Assembly (NCBI GenBank): GCA_029268555.1
Contig: JAQWNN010000022.1
Span: 1 to 63,612 of the forward strand
Length of the DNA: 63,612 nt
Direction of reading: 5' to 3'
Origin: Flavobacteriaceae bacterium
GTDB taxonomy: Bacteria > Bacteroidota > Bacteroidia > Flavobacteriales > Flavobacteriaceae
Shown here: positions 35,453 through 45,900 of the stretch, one piece after another
Layout of the letters: every line of letters begins with the position of its first letter
Position numbering within the stretch: the stretch's first letter is position 1
The notes under the pieces: generated by a model
The model's input: the letters and a program-made list of their open reading frames with translations, nothing else
What the model was told of the DNA's origin: nothing
Database searches by the model: none
Program-made: the position numbers and the translations under genes

Positions 35453-35507
35453 ATCACATCTATGTCTAAAATAAACCACTATGTGGAAGTTACCCTTAAT
35501 CATTTTT

Positions 35508-36455
35508 TTAGAAAATTCTTGGTGATAATAAAATACCAGATTTCTTTACTGAAAAATCATATCTAAGTAAAATCTCATGAGAATTAAGATTGTCAAAATT
35601 TGATATGCCTATTGAACTTCCTAAAACATAGCCTAGTGAAAAATGTCTTCCAAGATGCAAGCCAGCTATAAAACCAAGTCCCGATCCTGATTCAGAAATT
35701 TTTTCTGAAATACTCATTAAATTTTTAATTTGAGGACCAATCCAAAAAGTTTTATTCAAATAAATTAAAGTACTAAAGTCATATGCAACTGGACTTCCCG
35801 ACGAAGTCTTAAGTAAAAGACTTGGCTTTAAATCAAATGACTTTGATAGATTTATTAAACCTCCCATTATTAGATAATTATGTCTCACAAAAAAATAATC
35901 ATCATTTTCAATCATTCTTGGTATTGAATAACCTAAATAAAATTTAGGGGTATGGTAGTATAATCCAAAACCAACATTAGGCTCAAGCGTATTTGGGGTG
36001 GAAAATGAAAATAAGGCAGAATCATTTTGCTGCTGAGGAGTTAAAATACCACTATTAAATTCAAAAAATGAACTAGAGAGTTTTATCCCCACTCCTAAAT
36101 AATTTTCTTTATCATTAATTTTGAGTTGATATGAAATATCTGTACTCAAATTCGTTACTTGTATCGGCCCTATTTGATCTAGTAAACCAGATACAGCAAT
36201 TGCAAGATTTTTATTTCCCCTAGAGCTTGCGTATGAAAAACTTTGAGTTGATGGAGCTCCGCTAAAACCTACCCACTGTGATCTATTTAAAAAAGTAATT
36301 GTTGAATAATTCTTAGAGCCAACATACCCTGAATTAAACATTTGATTATTAAACATGTACATGTTAAAACTAGCCTCCTGTTGAGAATACAAGTGTAATG
36401 GAAGTATTAAGTAAAATACAAAAAGAGAAATTGATAAGATTTTTCTTTTTTTCAT
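35508..36455 (-). CDS. Type IX secretion PorP/SprF family outer-membrane protein
   Basis: A 315-residue outer-membrane barrel with a signal peptide ending near YSQ. It has the family start QQEASFNMYMFNNQMFNSGYVGSKNYSTITFLNRSQW, then GSGLGFIAGLHLGRHFSLGYVLG and the C-terminal HEILLRYDFSVKKSGILLSPRIF. PorP/SprF proteins partner with surface proteins that carry type B C-terminal signals. Its ATG overlaps the TGA of the giant surface protein gene (ATGA), so it is translated with it. Confidence 0.92.
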   Translation of the reverse strand: MKKRKILSISLFVFYLILPLHLYSQQEASFNMYMFNNQMFNSGYVGSKNYSTITFLNRSQWVGFSGAPSTQSFSYASSRGNKNLAIAVSGLLDQIGPIQVTNLSTDISYQLKINDKENYLGVGIKLSSSFFEFNSGILTPQQQNDSALFSFSTPNTLEPNVGFGLYYHTPKFYLGYSIPRMIENDDYFFVRHNYLIMGGLINLSKSFDLKPSLLLKTSSGSPVAYDFSTLIYLNKTFWIGPQIKNLMSISEKISESGSGLGFIAGLHLGRHFSLGYVLGSSIGISNFDNLNSHEILLRYDFSVKKSGILLSPRIF

Positions 36456-39400
36456 CTAGTTAAATAAATAAAACCTTTAGTAATTGCACCACCCTGCTCC
36501 TGTTCAAAAATATAAAAGTATACTCCACTGGGTAGTTTTTCTGAATTTGCATAATTGACATTTGGGGTTCCATCCCAATTATTTTGATAATTTTTAGTTT
36601 CAAAGACTTTCTGCTCCCATCTATTAAAAATTGATATTTTATGATCTGGATAGCTCTTTAATCCTGTAATTTCAAATAAATCATTTACTCCATCTCCATT
36701 TGGAGTAAAAGAATTTGGTATAAATAAATCTTGAGATATTAACTGAATTGGTTCTGTGAAAATAGATTCTACACAGGAGATATTTGATGTGCTTACTTCT
36801 AATCTAAATAGCCAACCAATCTGATTTTCAGAAGTATTTGAAATTTTTAATTCTGAACTTTTTGTTCCAATAAACGAAAAACTCTCTGCTAAATATTCCC
36901 AATTTTCCCCTAGCCTTTTAACTTGCCACTGATAAGAATAATTTGAATCATCATATTGATAACTTAATGAAAGTATTTCTTTTGATGGAACCTTAAATAT
37001 TCCTTGCTTGGGAGGTAATATAATTGGATATAAATTTTGTTCAATAAAATCATAATTTCCATCATTATTTAAATCCTCAGGGCTTTGAGAATACGCACCT
37101 TCAAAAATAACAAGACCGTTAGCTGATACTTCTACAGGTGATGTTCCAAGTATTCCATCCTTATCTAAATCTGAAAATCCGGCCTCAAAAACATCAAGAC
37201 ATCCATCATTATCACTATCTAAATCTAGATTATTTGGAATACCATCTAAATCAAAGTCTAAATTTGATTCCAAAACATCTAAAATTCCATCATTGTCATC
37301 ATCCAAATCAAGATTATTATCTACTCCATCAGAATCACAATCTGGAGATGATGTTATGGGAAGAAATATACTACCCAAAAGAAAACTACATGAGTTTTTT
37401 GGATCCGTGAAATCTGATTCTTCTATGTCATTTGAAACACCGTCACCGTCAATATCGATATCACATAAATCACCTACACCGTCATTATCAAGATCATTCT
37501 GATCAGGATTAAAGAGCAAAGGGCAAAGATCAATATTATCATGGTATCCATCTTTATCACTATCTACTTCATTATCCAGCGTGATAAGGGTCACTTCTTT
37601 TTGGGCTAAATACAAATAATTTAAATCTGTTGTTTGTGAATTAATCCTGATATATAAACTTGAATTAATATCCCCATCAAATAAATCATCATCCTGTCCT
37701 ATTAAAATTATATTTTTTGGAAGATTCCAATTTGTAGAATTAAATCTTAATTCAGTTGTTAACAAATTTATTTCGGTTAAATCTGAGAGCTGTAAATCTA
37801 GAATTACATCACTTTTAGGAGCATGGGATAAACTTATCTCTAAAGTGGTTTCTGTTCCATCCTCACTAAGTAATCCAGGGTCTGAAACTAATATCGAAGC
37901 AAGGTCATCATCTAAATTATAAAGTTCAAGATCTGCAATTTGATTTGCATCCAGATTATTATAGAAATTATCTGTAGAAGTTGGATTACCAGTTATGAAT
38001 GTGACTTTCTGATCGCCGTCGAGTAAATTATCGTCTACTCCCCTAATCGTAATTATATTACTTTCAAATTCCTCCCAATTTCCAACTGAAATTGAAATTT
38101 CATTTTGTGAAAGTAACATTTCGTCATTATTAACACCCAAAGAAAGAGGAATTGTGATTGGTCCAGTTGGTTTAGAAACAAGTTTAAATCCTATTTGAAT
38201 AGAATCTCCAATTTCAGATGTGTTATAATCTTCATCAAAAACTTTGATAATTATGGCTGGTGAATCGTTATCCTGATTAATCATATTAACCTCCGGAATT
38301 GTTTCAATTAAAATACTTGAATATTGAACATCTAAGCTTTCAATTTTAATTATTTTAATATCAAAAGGTTTTGCTCCATCGGCTTCTGGTGGTGAATCAT
38401 CAACGCCAGTTACAAGAACTGTATTATTATCGTTCCAATCTTCAGTATTAATTGTTATACTTGAATCAACTATACCCTCAGAAGGAGTTTCAGATTCGAA
38501 AAACAAAGTAACTGCATAATCAGGTTTAGTAGATAATCTAACTTCAAAAGCTCCCGTCTCTTGATCTTCACTTGTAAGTAAGTCCAACTCTGTTATTAGA
38601 ATTTGAGCAGTATCATTGTCTTCAGTAATTATTGAAACCGAATCAGGTGTAAGTCCAACATATAATAAATCTGAAGAAGGTAATACGGAAATTTGTATTT
38701 GACTTGACTGATCACCATCTAAAAGATTATCATCTAGACCTCTGGCATAAACTTTTTGTGGAATATTCCAGTTTGAATTATTAAATGTTAATATTTCATA
38801 TCCTGAAACTATTTCGGCTTCTGAAGAATCGTTCGCCTGAAAAGAAAGCTGAACATCAGAGGTTGGTTTTGAATTTAAAACTATATCAAAAGATCCTGTA
38901 TTACCGAATTCATTGAGATTATTTGAAAAGGGTATTACTGTAATTCCTGAATTATCATTATCTAAATTGATAAATGTAACATCTGCAACATCCGTATCTA
39001 AAAGATTATCATATGATGAATCTGCAGATACAGGATCTCCTGTAACTAGAGTAAGTGAAATATCACCATCTTTTACTAAATCATCTAAACCAGTAATTAC
39101 TATTTGATTTTGAGTTGGAATATTCCAATTGATATTCTTAATTGTTATAGAAGTTGTATTTAAAAATGCTTCTCCCGTTGGACCTGAAATACTTAAGGGA
39201 ATTGATACATCTGCACCCGATAAAGGTTGAGACAAAAGTTCAAAAGTAATAGTTATCGTATCACCATTCTCATCAGTTTCTGAGTCTCCATCGACAATTG
39301 TTAAATTAACGCCTGGAGCGTTATTATCCTGATTTATAAAATCAAGGTCATTTAGTGAACTACCATCTAAAGTGTTATAAGCAGCATCAGTTGAACTTAC

Positions 39401-42400
39401 ATTACCTGTTATTACTTTATAATTTATAGCTCCATCATGAAAAGGAATAGGATCTTGAAGTCCAGTTACATAAACTTGCTGTAAAACATTCCAATTTAAA
39501 GGTGTAAAAACTAATGTTGGAGAAACACTCCCTTCTGTTGAATCATTAGATGATATTGATAAATAAACATTTGCTGAAGGTTTACTGAGTAATTTTGTTT
39601 CGAAATATCCAGTTTCTCCATTTTCGTGCGTTAGATTATCAACTACATTAAAGAAAAAGTCAGCTTGATTAAGATCAAGAACAGTAATACTAATATTTTG
39701 ATCAGCTAATTCACTAAAGCAATTTGTGGTAATAAGATCTACAATTTGTGCTGTAATATTAAAAGTTTGGTTACCGTCAATAATATCATCTTGTTGGGGA
39801 GTAACTAAAATATTTTGAGGTATATCAAAATTAGTTTTAGTAAATGTTAGTCTTGCAGGGGAGATAACTACTTCAGTTGGATCAGGATTAATAATATCTA
39901 TAACAACATCAGAAGTAGGTGTTACCCCTAGACTAAATTGAATATTTTCTGAGCCTGAAGTTTCTGAAACCACAAGACTTGTTGGGCTAATGACCATACT
40001 AGGTTCTACTACAGTCAAAAATTTATCATCTGAATATGTTTCACAAATATAATTTTGCTTCCATGTTTTTAATCTATAATTTTTACCATTATAACTGTTA
40101 TCAGGAGGGGTAATTTGAAGGGTTTCTGATTCTACACCATTGTAGATAGCACTGCTAACTGAACTACTTACTAAGTCCGTCCATTCACCCGCAGAAAAAA
40201 TTTGCCATTGATAATTAAGGGGTGTTAATTCAGATGTAGAAATTGTAAATTCTGTCATTTCGTTAATACATGTATATGCATCGTCTGGTTGAGTGTCAAT
40301 TATGAGCGGGTTATTTGCTTGCTGAAAATCGTAAATGCTGTCAGAATCCCCATCTAGTGCACCTGTATACCCCCCCTGCCCTGTTACTTTTCCTCTGTTA
40401 TCCACAGATATTGGAGCATTACCTAAAAAACCATCATTATTTTGATCCTCAAAACCAGCTTCTCTTGTATCATAACAGCTATCATCGTCACTGTCAAGCT
40501 CGTAAGCATCACCAATACCATCATTGTCAGAGTCTAAAGTAAAATGAGATAATGATAAATCAAAATTGAAAGATGAATCTAATGAACCATTTTCATTAAT
40601 ATGCCCTATAAGTATTGTATTTCCTTTTTCAAGATAAAAAGTTCCACTATTAGTTCCAGAAGGAGAGGAATTATACTTGAATAAAATTTGATTGGAGCTA
40701 AATAAAGTTACGCCTGATTCAAAAATTCCATCAAAATTAGTATCAACTAAGTATTGTCCGTCTGGGTCTAAAAGTGTAATCGTCTCAGATGCATTTGTAC
40801 TTTCTATATAAAATGATTCATTTGTAATAATTGTTTTATTAGCAGATATGGCTGGAGTAAACTTTATATTCGCCTCAACTCCAAAATTAAAATATAAAGT
40901 ATTACTATTGCTCCCTGATGCAACAGTTGAACTAACTGATCCTGTAGGATTCCCTGTTACACTTGAACTTCCTGTGGAAAGGATGAATGTTGGGGAAGAA
41001 CTAGTAGATAAATCTGAAAAAACCATCAAAGGGTCTGATAAATCACTAAGATTTAAAATTATATCTCCTAATGACTCAAAGTCATTTAAAATACCATCAT
41101 TATCAATGTCTAAATCAATATTATCGTTTATACCATCAGAATCAAAATCTTCAGGACAAACAGATACTGTAACTTCATTTGAGCTAAAATATTGGATTGG
41201 ATTTAATCCACACTGAACCTGTCCAATAAGTTTATATTTTCCGGGTGCTGTTGGTGTAAAAGGATTTGAATCATCGTTTAAATTAATATATCCACCACCT
41301 GATTGATCATTATACCACCAAGAAAAACTATCTAAAGTGGATGTTCCTTCTGCAGAAATCGTAATATTTGGAAGGCATGATTCGCCGGATACGTCTGGGG
41401 TTTCCAATTCTAATTTAGGCGAGCTATTAAATCCTGCATAAAATCCTCCAGAAGTGGCAGAACCATTTTTATTCCAGTAAGAAACATATAATTCCCCATC
41501 AGATTCAAATGAAACATCTCCAATTAAATTACTATAGACATGTGCTGTATAACTTGCAGCGCCAGTAATAGTCCTTGTGCCCTTTGTTACTCCATTTGTA
41601 AATGGTCCTGTTAAGGGTACTTTTGTGTGGTTTGTATCAGTTAGTAAAAGATAAGTTCCATTTGTTACTACAAAAGCACTTCCGTCAGTAAATGTAGTCG
41701 TTCCTACTTTTCTTATATCAGGTATTGTTTCAAGAACACCCGCTACAGAACAAGAAAGTGGAGGCACAAAAAACATAGCTTGATTTGCATTACTGTTGGT
41801 TCCGGCCAATCCTTGGTAAGCATATGCATTTTTGGAAGTTTTTAGGTAAAGAGTTTCATTCAATCCATAAGCAGACCCTTCAATTACCTCATGTTGACCT
41901 GCATTTATAGTTGCGGTTGCTATACCACTACCATCAAGAAATATTTTAGTATCATCCTCATGTGCTACAATAATGACATTTTCATATGAATCGGCTCCCT
42001 CGCCCCTTACGAAGATATACTCGTTACCAATTTTCGACACTGGGACAATTTGATCCATTCCATAATCTCTGTTACTACTAGAAGTATCATTTGATCCAGT
42101 TAATGAGCCTATGTTTACTGCTATATTCTTATCAGACTCAATTAAAGATCCGACAAGGGCATCGTAAATATTCGTAGTGTTATTGCTTATTTTTGACGAA
42201 ATTATATATGATTCACCTCTGTCTAAGCTTATCATTTCTGTAAAACCTGCTGTAACTGTAGTATTACCACCAGATTTATTTAACACAACATTTTGATCAA
42301 TATCAGAAAATATAACTTGAGTATTATCCAAAGTCGCCATAACAGATATAAAATTTAGTGCTTTAGATTTATTATCGGAATTATTAACAAACATTCCTAC

Positions 42401-42829
42401 TCGAAAAGAAGTTCCAAGACCTGCTTCTCCCTTGCTGACAAGAGCGCCTGCTTGTAAATTATTATTGCTTTTAACTCTTAATGAAACGTATGAGGGTTCA
42501 CTTGTCTCAATTATAAACCCTTTATCAGAAATTACACTACTTGAATTTGTGTAATATTCGTGGGCATGAGAATCTCTAGCAGTTCCTATTGTAAAATCTA
42601 TATGATTAGTTTTACTTAGATTAGAGCCTGAGGAGACTATTCCAGTACCTGGAACAGTAATTGAATATGTTATGTCAGTTGGAGAAGGGGTTGAAATAAA
42701 AAGGTTTTGTTGACCTACATAATCAGAATTATTATCGGTAATTGGAGGTATATAATGCACCCTACTTAATTGCGAAAAAGAAACTTTTACTGCAAAGAAA
42801 AACATAAGAAAAAAACAACCGTTTTTCAT
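36452..42829 (-). CDS. Giant type IX-secreted surface protein with IgGFc-binding-like, calcium-binding and type B sorting domains
   Basis: A 2125-residue secreted protein. Signal peptide 1-20. Residues about 110-460 resemble the IgGFc-binding N-terminal domain (GFIIETSEPSYVSLRVKS, QMFFVPPLS-type strands). Thrombospondin type 3-like calcium repeats (DSDGINDNIDLDIDNDG) occur near 560-580 and again near 760-800, then an Ig-like segment near 860-945. Seven Calx-beta-like repeats of about 110-125 residues (hallmark NWNIPQ...GLDDNLLDGDQ) fill about 948-1751. More thrombospondin repeats follow, and the last about 90 residues are the gliding-motility-associated type B C-terminal signal (SFTPNGDGVNDLFEI to GFIYLTR). 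It is expected at the cell surface or released; adhesion is the likely role. Confidence 0.9.
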   Translation of the reverse strand: MKNGCFFLMFFFAVKVSFSQLSRVHYIPPITDNNSDYVGQQNLFISTPSPTDITYSITVPGTGIVSSGSNLSKTNHIDFTIGTARDSHAHEYYTNSSSVISDKGFIIETSEPSYVSLRVKSNNNLQAGALVSKGEAGLGTSFRVGMFVNNSDNKSKALNFISVMATLDNTQVIFSDIDQNVVLNKSGGNTTVTAGFTEMISLDRGESYIISSKISNNTTNIYDALVGSLIESDKNIAVNIGSLTGSNDTSSSNRDYGMDQIVPVSKIGNEYIFVRGEGADSYENVIIVAHEDDTKIFLDGSGIATATINAGQHEVIEGSAYGLNETLYLKTSKNAYAYQGLAGTNSNANQAMFFVPPLSCSVAGVLETIPDIRKVGTTTFTDGSAFVVTNGTYLLLTDTNHTKVPLTGPFTNGVTKGTRTITGAASYTAHVYSNLIGDVSFESDGELYVSYWNKNGSATSGGFYAGFNSSPKLELETPDVSGESCLPNITISAEGTSTLDSFSWWYNDQSGGGYINLNDDSNPFTPTAPGKYKLIGQVQCGLNPIQYFSSNEVTVSVCPEDFDSDGINDNIDLDIDNDGILNDFESLGDIILNLSDLSDPLMVFSDLSTSSSPTFILSTGSSSVTGNPTGSVSSTVASGSNSNTLYFNFGVEANIKFTPAISANKTIITNESFYIESTNASETITLLDPDGQYLVDTNFDGIFESGVTLFSSNQILFKYNSSPSGTNSGTFYLEKGNTILIGHINENGSLDSSFNFDLSLSHFTLDSDNDGIGDAYELDSDDDSCYDTREAGFEDQNNDGFLGNAPISVDNRGKVTGQGGYTGALDGDSDSIYDFQQANNPLIIDTQPDDAYTCINEMTEFTISTSELTPLNYQWQIFSAGEWTDLVSSSVSSAIYNGVESETLQITPPDNSYNGKNYRLKTWKQNYICETYSDDKFLTVVEPSMVISPTSLVVSETSGSENIQFSLGVTPTSDVVIDIINPDPTEVVISPARLTFTKTNFDIPQNILVTPQQDDIIDGNQTFNITAQIVDLITTNCFSELADQNISITVLDLNQADFFFNVVDNLTHENGETGYFETKLLSKPSANVYLSISSNDSTEGSVSPTLVFTPLNWNVLQQVYVTGLQDPIPFHDGAINYKVITGNVSSTDAAYNTLDGSSLNDLDFINQDNNAPGVNLTIVDGDSETDENGDTITITFELLSQPLSGADVSIPLSISGPTGEAFLNTTSITIKNINWNIPTQNQIVITGLDDLVKDGDISLTLVTGDPVSADSSYDNLLDTDVADVTFINLDNDNSGITVIPFSNNLNEFGNTGSFDIVLNSKPTSDVQLSFQANDSSEAEIVSGYEILTFNNSNWNIPQKVYARGLDDNLLDGDQSSQIQISVLPSSDLLYVGLTPDSVSIITEDNDTAQILITELDLLTSEDQETGAFEVRLSTKPDYAVTLFFESETPSEGIVDSSITINTEDWNDNNTVLVTGVDDSPPEADGAKPFDIKIIKIESLDVQYSSILIETIPEVNMINQDNDSPAIIIKVFDEDYNTSEIGDSIQIGFKLVSKPTGPITIPLSLGVNNDEMLLSQNEISISVGNWEEFESNIITIRGVDDNLLDGDQKVTFITGNPTSTDNFYNNLDANQIADLELYNLDDDLASILVSDPGLLSEDGTETTLEISLSHAPKSDVILDLQLSDLTEINLLTTELRFNSTNWNLPKNIILIGQDDDLFDGDINSSLYIRINSQTTDLNYLYLAQKEVTLITLDNEVDSDKDGYHDNIDLCPLLFNPDQNDLDNDGVGDLCDIDIDGDGVSNDIEESDFTDPKNSCSFLLGSIFLPITSSPDCDSDGVDNNLDLDDDNDGILDVLESNLDFDLDGIPNNLDLDSDNDGCLDVFEAGFSDLDKDGILGTSPVEVSANGLVIFEGAYSQSPEDLNNDGNYDFIEQNLYPIILPPKQGIFKVPSKEILSLSYQYDDSNYSYQWQVKRLGENWEYLAESFSFIGTKSSELKISNTSENQIGWLFRLEVSTSNISCVESIFTEPIQLISQDLFIPNSFTPNGDGVNDLFEITGLKSYPDHKISIFNRWEQKVFETKNYQNNWDGTPNVNYANSEKLPSGVYFYIFEQEQGGAITKGFIYLTR
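37575..39985 (-). repeat. Seven Calx-beta-like repeats in the giant surface protein
   Basis: About 330-370 bases each, recognisable at protein level by W-N-x-P / V-x-G-x-D-D / D-G-D-Q. Copies have diverged strongly in DNA, so the array is old and not a recent slippage product. Confidence 0.75.
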
Positions 42830-42902
42830 ATAGCAAGCTACTAAGATATTACTATAAATATACTTGTTTTTTTAATCAGTTATTAAAGTCATAGATAAAT
42901 CT

Positions 42903-42910
42903 TAAATTTG
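42903..42910 (+). promoter_or_regulatory. Possible -7 element for the C-type lectin surface protein operon
   Basis: TAAATTTG matches TAnnTTTG and sits 19 bases before the ATG at 42930, in the 100-base gap between the two divergent adhesin genes. A matching TTG at -33 is not seen. Confidence 0.3.
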
Positions 42911-42929
42911 TAAATCCTAATCATAAGCT

Positions 42930-45900
42930 ATGGGTCGCATAAAAAAAAATATATTGTTTTTTTTGTTTTCCCATATCATTATTGGACAAACTCTAACTAC
43001 TTCATTAACCCAAAATATTCCAGTTGATGAAAACAATGTCGAAATTCAAAATTTTTTACTAAGTGGTTATGGTGCTTCTACTACATATAAGGTTTCGTTA
43101 TCCGCCAGTACTACATTAGCTTCAACCTTTAGCTTATTAACAACTACTGGATTAACAAGAGATACAGGATATACATCATGGACTAATGTTTCTTCAGTAA
43201 ATTTTACTGGCACACCTTCAAATATTCAAAATGGATTAAATTCTATTGTATTTAACACTACTACAGTCGTAGATGGAGAAATAATTTTTAATATTGTTGT
43301 CACTGAACAAGTTGCAAATACTTTCTATAATCCAGATAATGGTCATATATACAAATTTGTTGCTGGTGCAATTCGTATTGCTGATGCTAGAGCTGCAGCA
43401 TTAGCTTCAACTTACAACGGAGAACCAGGATATCTTGTAAATATAACTAGTGATGATGAACAAAATTTTATTTGGAATAAAACCACTGCACAAAATATTT
43501 GGACAGGTTTATCAGATAAAGATGTTGAAGGTGAGTGGGCATGGATGGATGGACCTGAAGCGGGAGAAATTATTTATGTTGGTAAAACCCCAACTGGTAC
43601 AGCCTCTGGAACAAGCTATATAAAATGGTGTGGTGGTGAACCAAATGACTATAGTAGTGGGGAAGATTATATGGTAACAGCTTGGAATGGAAATAATTGT
43701 TGGAACGATTTTGGTCCGCCAGCATTTCCAAATAATGGAAGTATTGGCGGTTACTTGATCGAATACGGCACAACTTCTTCAGCATTCACTTTAACAGGAA
43801 ACACAGAGATAACTCTAACTCAGGTTAAAGTTGATCCAAATATCATTTTCAACGATGTAACAAAAACATACGGTGATCCTAATTTCAATCTGACTGCAAC
43901 CTCAAGTAGTACTGGTGCATTTACTTTCACAATTTCAAATACATCCTTAGCTACTGTTACTGGATCAACTGTAAGCATTGTAGCTGCTGGAATTACAATT
44001 TCTACAGTAAGTCAAACAGCCGATAGTAAACATCTTGCTGCAACTGCAACAATGACACTGACTATAAACAAAGCAAACCCAACTATTGTGTTTAATGATA
44101 TTACTAAAAACTTCAGGGATATTGATTTTGATCTTGTAGCTTCTTCCAATAGTTCTGGAACATTTTCGTTTACCGTTTCAGACACATCAGTAGCGACTGT
44201 AAGTAATTCTACTATTACTATAATCGGTGGTGGATCTACTATTGTAACATTAAATCAGGCTGAAGTAAATAACTATAATGCTGGAGTTGCAACTATGACC
44301 CTAACAGTAAATAAGGGAACTACTACCATCACATTTAATGATTTAACTAAAACTTACGGTGATCCAAACTTTGATTTCTCAGCAACTTCTTTAAGCTCAG
44401 GTGCAATGACATTTACAATTTCAAATACAAGTATCGCAACAATGGTTAATTCAACTAATGCCAGTATTGCAGCAGTAGGTACATCAACCGTAGAAGTTCA
44501 ACAAGCAGCTGATAGTAATTATAATTCATTAACTGCAACAATGACTTTGACCATAGTTAAAGCGGATCCGAATATAAGTTTTAACGATTTAGTTAAAAAT
44601 ATTAAGGATCCCAATTTCAATTTCAGCGCCATATCAAACAGCACAGGTGTTAAAAGTTATGTGATTTCTGATACCAACATTGCCACAGTTTTTGGATCTA
44701 ATGTGACAATTCAAAATTTGGGATCAACATTAGTAACAATTAATCAAGCCGCAGACAGCAATTATAATTCTGGTTCTTCAACAATGACTCTTCAAATAGT
44801 AACTGACCCAGTAATCAGTTTTAATGATATTACGAAAATATTTGGTGATGATGATTTTGAACTTAAACCCACATCAACAAGTCCTGCCCCATTTACATTT
44901 ACTATTTCTGATACTAATATTGCAACTTTAAGCGGATCAAATATAACTGTTCAAAATACTGGAAGCACAACTATTGTTGTGAAACAAGAGGCATATGAAA
45001 ATTTCATTGGCGCTAGTGCCTCTATGGTATTGACCGTCTTAAAGGCTGATCCGAAAATTATTCTTAATGAAATCATTAAAACCTATGGTGATTCTGATTT
45101 TGAAATCTCCCCTACTTCAAATAGTAAGGGTCAATTTAGCTTTAGTATTGAAAATCTTTTAATTGCAACCGTAAGTAATAATAAAGTTAAAATTCTAGAA
45201 ACAGGGACAACATATATAACAACAAGCCAAGCATCTACAAGAAATTATAATTCAGGAAGTATTAAAACTTTATTAACTGTATTAAAGGCAGATCCTGAAA
45301 TAATTTTTGATAATATAGTCAAGGAATTAGGAGATCCTGAATCTAATTTATCTTATAATTCAAATAGCAGTGGTGAAGTATCTTTTCAAATCGAAAATAA
45401 TTTAATTGCCTCCTTATCAGGATCATCAGTTTTTCCACTTTTCCCTGGAGAGACTATCATCATTTTAACTCAAAATGATACTAAAAATTATAATGCTGCA
45501 ACTGTATCTGCAACTATAGAAGTTTATGAAATAGTTGATAGTGATGGGGATGGGTTAACAAATGCTTACGACTTAGATGATGATAATGATGGTATCCTTG
45601 ACACTGAAGAAAAAAAAGAAGATTTAGATGGTGATGGATTACTAAACGTTATAGATCTTGACAGTGATGGTGATGGTTGTTTTGACACGATTGAGGCCGG
45701 CTTTACTGATGAAGACTTTGATGGTGTTATAGGAGTTTCTCCAGTTGAAGTAGGGCCTAATGGACTTGTTCAAAATGTAATTGCATACTCTACTCCAGTT
45801 GATATGAATGAAAATCTTATTTATGATTTTTTAGATTTTGAAACTGAAATTGATTTGGAAAAATATCTTTTACCAAGCCAAGTAAGCTTTAATTTAAATG

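Noticed and set aside
35475-35490. CCAC TAT GTGG hairpin after the beta-propeller gene
   Set aside because: Only four base pairs with no T-run immediately after; expected by chance.
40848-41216. Track ORFs on the plus strand inside the giant adhesin (also 37138, 37293, 38913 and 40315)
   Set aside because: Antisense shadows of a long, clearly coding minus-strand frame with strong repeated protein domains; no start context or domains of their own.
43832-45530. Possible CRISPR-like regular repeats
   Set aside because: The spacing is that of protein repeats in one open frame, with no identical direct repeat and no cas genes.
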